From assembly GCA_032622095.1 (NCBI GenBank), contig CP136068.1, positions 15,791,729-15,855,728 of the forward strand: DNA of 64,000 nucleotides, in the 5' to 3' direction. A program made the position numbers and the translations under genes. The notes under the pieces are model-generated. The model ran no database searches. It was not told the origin of the DNA and saw only the letters and a list, made by a program, of their open reading frames with translations. Position 1 is the first letter of the stretch, and each line of letters begins with the position of its first letter. Below, piece after piece: positions 56,085 through 64,000 of this stretch. Source of the DNA: Siphonodentalium dalli (Eukaryota; Mollusca; Scaphopoda; Gadilida; Siphonodentaliidae).

Positions 56085-56379
56085 GGCGTATGGTATATCA
56101 AAATGTAGGATTAGACACAGGGAATGTATTTTTGTTTAAATGGGTCTACCAGGCGGTGAAATTGTTGCAGAAATTCGCTCCAAGATATTCGCACTTATTT
56201 TTATTTCAGTTGTGACTAAAAGCCCAGATGCCGGAGCCCGGCGACTAAAAGCCAAGTTACAAAATAGATCAACTTGTTTGAACGAATGAATATGTCAATG
56301 GTAAGACTATTCAAAAGAATATTCAAATCAAATAGTGTTTATAGACTTAAAAACTTATGTGTCCGCCATTCATATGCAG

Positions 56380-57795
56380 TGGAGGTTCTCATATTATCTG
56401 CCAGTCATACGCGGGGGAGGTTCTCATATGAACATATTATCTGCCAGTCATACGCGGTGGAGGTTCATATCACCGCCGGTCATACGCGAGGGAATTTCTC
56501 ATATTATCCTCCGGTCATACGCGGGGGAGGTTCTGATATGAACATATTATCCGCCGGTCATACGCGGTGGAGGTTAATATTATCCACCGGTCATACGCGA
56601 GGGAGGTTCTCATATTATCCTCCGGTCATACGTTGCGGAGGTTCTCATATGAACATATTATCCGCCGGTCATACGCGAGGGAGGTTCTCATATTATCCAC
56701 CGGTCATACGCGAGGGAGGTTCTCATATTATCCTCCGCTCATACGTAGGGGAGGTTCTCATATGAACATATTATCTGCCGGTAATACGCGGTGGAGGTTC
56801 ATATTATCCGCCGGTCATACGCGAGGGAGGTTCTCATATTATCCTCCGGTCATACGTGGGGGAGGTTCTCATATGAACATATGATCCGCCGGTCATACGC
56901 GGTGGAGGTTCATATTATCCACCGGTCATACGCGGTGGAGGTTCTCATATGAACATATTATCCGCCGGTCATATGCGAGGGAGGTTCTCATATTATCCAC
57001 CGGTCATACGCGAGGGAGGTTCTCATATTATCCTCCAGTCATACGTGGGGAGGTTCTCATATTATCCTCCGGTCATACGTAGGGGAGGTTCTCATATGAA
57101 CATATTATCCACCGGTCATAAGCGGTGGAGGTTCTCATATGAACATAGTATCCACCGGTCATACACGAGGGAGGTTCTCATATTATCCTCCGGTCATATG
57201 TTGGGGAGGTTCTCATATGAACATATTATCCGCCGGTCATACGCAAGGGAGGTTCTCATATGAACATATTATCCGCCGGTCATACGCAGGGGAGGTTCTC
57301 ATATGAACATATTATCCGCCGGTCAAATGCGGGGGAGGTTCTCATATTATCCGCCGGTCATACGCGGTGGAGGTTTATATTATCCGATGGTCATACGCAA
57401 GGGAGGTTCTCATATTAACTGCGGTCATTCGCGGGGGGGGGGGGGGGGGGGGTTCTCATATTATCTGCCGGTCATATGCGGGGGAGGTTCTCATATGAAA
57501 ATATCATCCGACGGTCATTCGCGGTGAAGGTTTATATTATCTGCCAGTCATACGCAATGGAGGTTCTCATATTATACGCCGGTCATACGCGGGGGAGGTT
57601 TGCATATGAACATATCATCTGCCGATCATACGCAGTGGAGGTTCTCATATTATCCTCATTTGATTTGAGGTAATATGAGAACCTCCCTCGCGTATGACCG
57701 GCAGATAATATGAACCTCCACCGCGTATGACCGGCGGATAATATGTTCATATGAGAACCTCCCCTACGTATGACCGGGGGATAATATGGTCATAT
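56380..57795. repeat. Satellite of the foldback arm (GGTCATACGCGGGGGAGGTT)
   Basis: About thirty units of 32-46 bp built from GTCATACGCGNGGGAGGTTC, TCATATGAACATATTATCCG and CCGGTCAT. The orientation flips at about 57660. Long open frames here and in the right arm are repeat artefacts. A poly-G run (57432-57452) interrupts one unit. Confidence 0.9.
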
Positions 57796-57799
57796 GAGA

Positions 57800-57985
57800 C
57801 AGGGTTGGGGTAATCGTAATCAGTAATTGTAATCAAAGTAATCGATTACAAAATTTTGAGTAATCATCTGTAATCAGTAATCATGACATTTCTTGATTAC
57901 AAGTAATCGTAATCGTAATCGATTACTTTCAAATGTACCTGTAATCATGATTACATTTTGATTACTTTTTGATTACTTTTACTAA
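57800..57985. repeat. TAATC-rich segment near the palindrome apex
   Basis: Begins ACAGGGTTGGGGTAATCGTA and continues with many GTAATC/GATTAC words. It resembles the end of a hAT-type MITE, but I could not find its partner. 57986-58670 shows no gene. Confidence 0.5.
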
Positions 57986-58674
57986 AATATCCATATGGAT
58001 GGCTATTGGGTACTCATAGTCTCATACTGTGGTACTATGGAGTGTCCAAATATACATACAACATATTAGAAAGTTAATACAATGTTGTCATGTCTTATGT
58101 TAGTGGTACAGTGTGTATGTTCATTCTGGCAGGTGACACAGATAACAACACACAATTGTTGAATACATCATGAATAGCAATAAACTTGTGATACAGACAA
58201 ATGAAATGTTCTAATATGAATCAATAGGGTAGCCAACTTCAATTCAGACTAAATTGAATTGGGACTGTTGCAGACACTGGCTGTAAAGTCACACTGGTAC
58301 AATGAGCTAATTAACTGAACAAAGAAGGTGTGAAGTACATCGGTAGACCTAATTAGCTGGTTTGTCATTTACTGCACCCATGGAGTTAAGCCTAATTTAA
58401 TCCTCGTCAGGATTAACAACGGATGATCATCAAATAAATCTTAACGTTATCTTCATCGTGTTGGGTATTGAATCTAACAGAACTTCATGCAAATATTATA
58501 TAATTGTTTCTGGTGATATTTTCATAAATATTATGCGTTCGTTTGAATGCATGTCAGAAAATTAAAAATATATTAAAAATTATTTACATAAATAAATACA
58601 AATAAAACATAATGTATTCCCAATAAGTTGGTGCATAACTTCATGATGAAACCTTTCCAATACATGTAAATATG

Positions 58675-59425
58675 AGAACCTCCCTCGCGTATGACCGGAG
58701 GATAATATGAGAACCTCCCTCGCGTATGACCGGCGGATAATATGTTCATATGAGAACCTCCCCCGCGTATGACCAGCGGATAATATGTTCATATGAGAAC
58801 CTCCCTCGCGTATGACCAGAGGATAATATGAGAACCTCCACCACGTATGACTGGAGGATAATATGAGAACCTCCCTCGCATATGACCGGCGGATAATATG
58901 TTCATATGAGAACCTCCACCGCGTATGACCGGCGGATAATATGTTCATATGAGAACCTCCCCTACATATAACCGGTGGATAATATGAACCTCCACCGTGT
59001 ATGACCGGCGGATAATATGTTCATATGAGAACCTCCCCTACGTATGACCGGATGATAATATGAGAACCTCCCTCGCATATGACTGGTGGATAATATGAGA
59101 ACCTCCCTCGCGTATGACCGGCGGATAATATGTTCATATGAGAAACTCCGCAACGTATGACCGGAGGATAATATGAGAACCTCCCTCGCGTATGACCGGT
59201 GGATAATATGAACCTCCACCGTGTATGACCGGCGGATAATATGTTCATATCAGAACCTCCCCCGCGTATGACCGGAGGATAATATGAGAACTTCCCTCGC
59301 GTATGACCGGCGGATAATATGAACCTCCACCGCGTATGACCGGCAGATAATATATTCATATGAGAACCTCCCCCGCGTATGACCTTCAGATAATATGAGA
59401 ACCTCCACCGCATATGAATGGCGGA
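58675..59425. repeat. Satellite of the foldback right arm (inverted)
   Basis: About twenty units of AACCTCCNNCGCGTATGACC with GGCGGATAATATGTTCATAT, the reverse complement of the left-arm satellite. Confidence 0.9.
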
Positions 59426-60444
59426 CACATAAGTTGTTAAGTCTATAAACACTATTGTGATTTGAATATTCTTTTGAATAATCTTACCATTGACATATTC
59501 ATTCGTTCAAACCAGTTGATCTATTTTGTAACTTGGCTTTTAGTCGCCGGGCTCCGACATCTGGGCTTTTAGTCACAACTGAAATACAAATAAGTGCGAA
59601 TATCTTGGAGCGAATTTCTGCAACAATTTCACCGCCTGGTGGGACCCATTTAAAAAGAATACATTCCCTGTGTCTAATCCTACATTTTGATATACTATAC
59701 GCCCCATTCTATTGAATATACCAGCTGAAATCGATCCTGTAATTGTAAACATCTAGTCTATTTTTAGCTGTTTTATCGGCGCGTGTTTGCGTGTTCGCCA
59801 TTACAATATTCGCACTAAAACAGCCATATTGTAGCTAAAAACGAATGCACAGTATTCCACTGCGTTATTTGATACCCAAAACTTGTTGCATTTTATGTTA
59901 GGTCAGTTGTCGACCGAATAATGTAACTTCTGGTGTCCGGTCAGTGGCGGGGTTAATATGTGTTGATAGGGCGAATGTGGACCTTTCGTGAGACACCAAA
60001 AGGAGCCCTCTACGCGCTGTATTCCTCGAGATATCGGCCGTCCCACGCAATTTGAAAATCCTGTCCCGCAGATTGTCATTCTATCCCAAATTCCACCCCA
60101 TGTTAGATCAGTTGTCGATCAAATAATGCAACTTCTGGTGTCCGGTCAGTGGCGGGTTTAATATGTGTGGATAGGGTGAATGTGGGTCTTTCGTTAGACA
60201 CCAAAATGAGCCCCATACGCCTTGTATTCCTCGAGATATCGGCCGTCCCGCAGATTGTCGTTTTGTCCCATATCCCACCCCATCCCGCAGATTGTCATGT
60301 CCCTAACATTTGCAAAGAATTGAAACAAGGAAATGAAACTAACAATTTTCACCATAGCCGAAATATAACAAGAACACGCGTTATAACTAACTAATCTTAA
60401 AACAACATGGCTCATTCGAGGGGTTAAAATATAGAGTTATATAT

Positions 60445-60592
60445 AGAATACACCCATAGTAGCCGAGAATAACAAATTTTCACCACGAGTGGTATTGTGG
60501 TTTTAACCACGAGCCTTTGGCGAGTGGTTAAAACCACAATTCCACGAGTGGTGATTATTTTTTATTCTCGGCTACTATGGGTGTATTTTGTT
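60445..60592. repeat. Palindromic MITE-like hairpin
   Basis: Arms of about 70 bp begin ATACACCCATAGTAGCCGAG and end at the inverse. The loop is near GAGCCTTTGGCGAG (60520). Related CTATGGGTATAA pieces occur at 61195-61345, so a larger element may extend there. Confidence 0.8.
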
Positions 60593-62092
60593 TATACCAT
60601 AATTATTATTCTTCGGTCGCTTCGTAAATGTATTGCTACTGAGCTACTCTGTGGTGAATGTTAACATGTATGTGCACCGAGTGACCCAAATATGTTAAGC
60701 TATCATGAATGTGGGTCACGCGTAGTAATACATATTTCTAGGAAATTCGGTGATCCGCCACTTTCTTGGGCATCAGTCAGCTGATGTGAACACACATTCA
60801 GATTTCCCACATTGCAGAAACCATTAACAATCTATACGTTGTAGTCAAAATGTAAGCCGTCGTTCGCTTTAAACACGGAAAGGCAGACGAACACGTGCGT
60901 TTGTTTTGTTTACATTTTCAACAGCTATCGCCGACCTGTATAAAACGTGTACATTGTCGGTGCATGCACCTAGCATAAAACATCTTTAAACTAACTTTAA
61001 TGTGTCATTTTTTGACAAGTAAACCCAGTAAATGGAATTGGATAGTATATATCTGTGTGTTTAGACCACTTATCGCATTTCAGTGTGTTTTGTGTCGGAA
61101 AAATTGTGTATTTACTTCGCGAAGCGGGCGTGACGAAAAATTGGGCTAAATTTCGACAGCGAGGTCACCAGAGGTCAAATGACGGGTCGTTCTACTATGG
61201 GTATAAACTTTTAACACATAAATTGCCGTTGAAACATTTACACAACAGTATAAATTTATACCAATAGTAGGAATCGTTATACCCACAGTAGGGTGTAAAG
61301 ATGAAATTTACAAAACAGGTGTTATACACACAGTAGCATAGCCAATTATGGTATAAAAATGCACGAAATATTCATATACTGTCTTTATTTGCTCTGACAT
61401 ATACTTGTCATGGTCACAGGAATTGTCCAGCGGTTTTCAGTTCTTCGCACATAAGTGAAATAATCACTCTTTATTACTACCATATCAGGAAATGTAGTTG
61501 GCAATTTTTTCCAAAATAAAATAACTGAAAAAATAAGTAAATAGTCGACTACCGGTCTACAATGATCAGCACGAGATTATGCTTGGAAAATCAATTAGTC
61601 AGATCAATTTAACCCACTTTTGTCCACAAAGTTCAAGTGATACTGTTTGATACATGAGATTTCGAGTTTGGAAACTTAATATCGATATTAGATATTCCCA
61701 ATATACGTACGTATATATATATGTTGTTGATCATATTTAATATAAACAAGCAATCAGATACAAATTACACATATCATATACGTAGATACACATGTTGGCA
61801 CTGGAGAAATAACAAAAGTTGTCGATATTATCAGAGGTCATCCGGAATGTCATTACTAGTAAATGCAAGAAGTGGATTCGTAAATTATTATGATATGCAC
61901 CGCGTCGACTGGAGAACGGTCACTATTTCGGATAATTTGGGATACGATCCTCTTGGCGTATTATTAAGTGTTGCTGCTGGTGTGGCTGTTGGAGTGAATA
62001 TGGTCGCGCATTACGCAATACGTGTATCATATTTGTGAGATGAGTATGGAGCCCTCCGCTAATCTCACTTATTATCTCTGCTAATTTGACAG
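60593..62092 (+). other. Intron, 3' portion
   Basis: A 105-codon frame at 61721-62038 contains a hydrophobic stretch, but splice and phase support are lacking. It ends at acceptor TTTGACAG (62092). Confidence 0.5.
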
Positions 62093-62196
62093 TCGATCAG
62101 AAACTAGTGAATTAAATGAGGCGAGGAAACATGCCAATTATGCCGACTATGCAAGTGGAACTAACAACTACTATGAAGAAATGTTTGACCCAGCGG
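62093..62196 (+). CDS. Host receptor-like gene, cytoplasmic tail exon
   Basis: Acceptor TTTGACAG and donor CGG|GTGAGT (62197). The phase fits the mini-exon at 52083-52110. It encodes RSETSELNEARKHANYADYA then SGTNNYYEEMFDPAG, hydrophilic with several Tyr residues that could be phosphorylated. It ends in phase 1; the gene continues beyond. Confidence 0.78.
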
Positions 62197-62369
62197 GTGA
62201 GTTTATATCAAAATGTATTTACTCAAAACCAATTTCGAATCAGTTGTATTTAGTTCGGTATAATTTATGTACACAATGTAAAAATCATCAGTCAGTCAGC
62301 CGGAAAGTATAAGCGTCATTTTTTAAATTGCATACGCCTGTTTTTAAAAAAACAACGTAATATGTTATT

Positions 62370-62725
62370 GGTCTAGCCGTCCGTCCGTCTGTCCGTCCGT
62401 CCTTTTGCCTGTTTCGTTTCCGGATGATAACTGTAGAAGTCTGAACTAAATGGAGTTAAATTTGGTATGTGTATTTACTAGCACAACATACAGGTCAAAT
62501 TCGAATTTAGGTTCCGCCAATGTTTACCAGAGTTACGACCATTTTTGTTTCAATTTTCACTTAATATTCGTTTCCTGATAATAACTTTAGCAAGTCTGAA
62601 TTGAATGGACTGAAATTCGGTATGTGAGTGTACTAGCATAAAAGACAGGCGAAGTTGGCATTTGGGTTCTGTGTGCCTATTTTCACCTGAGTTATGGCCC
62701 ATTGTTTATATAACAAAGGGCGTAT
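62370..62725 (+). repeat. Two ~170-bp direct repeat units
   Basis: The units share TCGTTTCC.GATAATAACT, AGTCTGAA.T.AATGGA, GGTATGTG..T.TACTAGCA and ACCAGAGTTACG..C. A (GTCC)n run is at 62380-62403. Confidence 0.7.
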
Positions 62726-62799
62726 TTTGCCACGCCCTAGCATTGATCTTGTTATAGCTTGAACAACCATTAAACGTATACATGAATATACATATAATG

Positions 62800-63172
62800 G
62801 TAAATCAGTCCATCATTAGACCGAACTCATTATCTATATGTTACAGAGTTTGCGTTACTTATGCATATGACCATAATATAATTATACGCCTAATGTCAAA
62901 TTTGACGATCGTAAAACCGAACTTATCATATATATTATATAGAGTTATCGTTACTGATATGTATACCCATGATGTGTAATCCGACGACCGTAAAACCGAA
63001 CTCTTTATATATATTATATAGAGTTATCGTTACTGATATGTATACCCATGATGTGTAATCCGACGACCGTAAAACCAAACTCTTTATATATATTATATAG
63101 AGTTATCGTTACTAATACATATACACATAACGTATAATCCGACGACCGTAAATCCGAACTCATTATATATAA
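62800..63172 (+). repeat. ~82-bp tandem repeat (four to five units)
   Basis: Units contain TATATAGAGTTATCGTTACT, GATATGTATACCCATGATGT and AATCCGACGACCGTAAAACC. The last three are nearly identical. Confidence 0.9.
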
Positions 63173-63173
63173 T

Positions 63174-64000
63174 ACTACCCGATGAACCCGACGTTGTCCG
63201 GGCTATTCAAAAACCAAATTTCAAGTCGATAGCTCCACCCGTTTCCGAGATCTGGTCTGCGCAATCGCGAAGCTGGCGTCGCACGGGCTCGGCGACCCGA
63301 TAAAATTCGTATCCGGGGCAAGATACATTCACATACCAAATTTCAAGTCGATAGCTCCACCCGTTTCCGAAATCTCGACTGCGCATGCGCTGCACGGGCG
63401 TCGCACGGGCTCGCCAATACGGCAACGACACCGCCTGGTCAAACTACACACACGTACCAAGTTTCGTCCCGATCGGTCGAGAATCGTAGATTTGTATTAA
63501 TGACAGACAAACAGACAGACTGATAGAGGTCTTCAAAATATATATGAGACTAGCCGATGAGCCCGACGTTGTCCGGGCTATTCAAAAACCAAATTTCAAG
63601 TCGATAGCTCCACCCGTTTCCGAGATCTCGTCTGCGCATGCGCGAAGCTGGCGTCGCACGTACTCGGCGACCCGATAAAATTCGTATCCGGGGCAAGATA
63701 CATTCACATAGCAAATTTCAAGTCGATAGCTCCACCCGTTTCCGAGATATCGTCTGTGCATGCACGAAGCTGGCGTCGCACGGGCTCGGCGACCCGATAA
63801 AATTCGTATCCGGGGCAAGATACATTCACATAGCAAATTTCAAGTCGATAGGTCCACCCGTTTCCGAGATCTCGTCTGCGCATGCGCGAAGCTGGCGCCG
63901 CACGGGCTCGCCAATACGACAACGTCCACCGCCTGGTCAAACTACACACACGTACCAAGTTTCGCCCCGATCGGTCGAGAATCGTAGATTTGTATAAATG
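63174..64000 (-). mobile_element. Head-to-tail Helitrons with internal tandem units
   Basis: On the - strand, a 3' end with hairpin (CCCGGACAACGTCGGG) and CTAG (63550-63553) is directly followed by TCTCATATATATTTTGAAG, a 5' end of a second copy whose own degenerate 3' end is at about 63174. Internal ~120-bp units (AAATTTCAAGTCGATAGCTC...GGCAAGATACATTCACATA) repeat twice in one copy and three times in the other. Frames on either strand are repeat artefacts. The second copy runs off the window. Confidence 0.72.

Larger units (their letters stand above)
54067..60303. mobile_element. 6.2-kb palindromic (foldback) transposon
   Basis: Inverted ends GGGACATGACAATCTG are flanked by a perfect 8-bp duplication TAACATTT (54059-54066 and 60304-60311). 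The left arm (54067-57660) and right arm (57665-60303) mirror each other, including unique segments such as CGCGCCGATAAAACAGCTAA and AGTTGTGACTAAAAGCCCAG. The arms differ by a hAT-like insertion at 54768-56084 and an insertion near the apex (57796-58675). No transposase is visible, so it depends on another element. Confidence 0.88.

Noticed and set aside
56274-57673. Long frames (up to 163 codons) with HTRGRFSYYPPVIRGGG repeats
   Set aside because: They follow the tandem satellite in the foldback arms, appear in several frames and mirror on the other strand.
61721-62038. 105-codon frame with a hydrophobic stretch near the receptor exons
   Set aside because: No splice acceptor/donor in matching phase; lies in the intron between two exons that already fit together.

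Overview
This is AT-rich nuclear DNA from an animal, most likely a marine invertebrate and plausibly a bivalve mollusc. I infer this from a spliced receptor-like gene with phase-1 introns, a tRNA-derived SINE with an (AATC)n tail, Helitrons, a tyrosine-recombinase retrotransposon and a Polinton. No rRNA, CRISPR or prokaryotic features are present. Almost the whole window is mobile DNA.

The centrepiece is a full-length Polinton/Maverick (virus-like, adintovirus-type DNA element) at 5499-23179. It has about 1.15 kb terminal inverted repeats, AGTAGTAC...GTACTACT ends and a perfect 6-bp target-site duplication (ATTGAC). A packed + strand cluster (7953-13324) carries packaging ATPase, two small proteins, integrase with chromodomain, a membrane protein with a PC4-like domain, penton/minor capsid, a small virion-type protein, major capsid protein and adenain-type protease. 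Neighbouring genes are separated by at most about 25 nt or overlap (ATGA and TAATG junctions). On the - strand lie a two-repeat TATA-binding-protein homologue (13608-14123), a tandem PC4-like coactivator (14203-14745) and a protein-primed family B DNA polymerase (15973-21644). The polymerase is split by a canonical GT-AG intron of 1104 bp. ATPase, integrase, protease and polymerase each carry one frame break. The TBP plus PC4 pair is the most unusual content: the element appears to bring its own general transcription-initiation proteins.

Other regions, left to right: a foldback repeat rich in AGGTCA/TGACCT inverted half-sites (1780-3190); a 4.5-kb non-autonomous inverted-repeat element (24491-28980); a decayed DIRS/Ngaro-type retroelement (about 29858-35640) with gag, RT, RNase H, tyrosine recombinase and an upstream SGNH hydrolase; several short Helitrons with intact TC...CTAG ends inserted at A|T; an inverted array of about 300-bp repeats (39680-42060); and a tRNA-SINE with a 15-bp target duplication (44497-44816).

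From 48307 to 62196, exons of one host gene can be followed on the + strand by splice signals and codon phase: a fibronectin type III domain, a transmembrane helix, a basic stop-transfer mini-exon and a cytoplasmic tail. Its ~10-kb intron holds a 6.2-kb palindromic transposon (54067-60303, 8-bp duplication TAACATTT) with a hAT-like element nested in its left arm (54768-56084, 8-bp duplication GGCGTATG). The window ends in 80-bp tandem repeats and head-to-tail Helitrons on the - strand.
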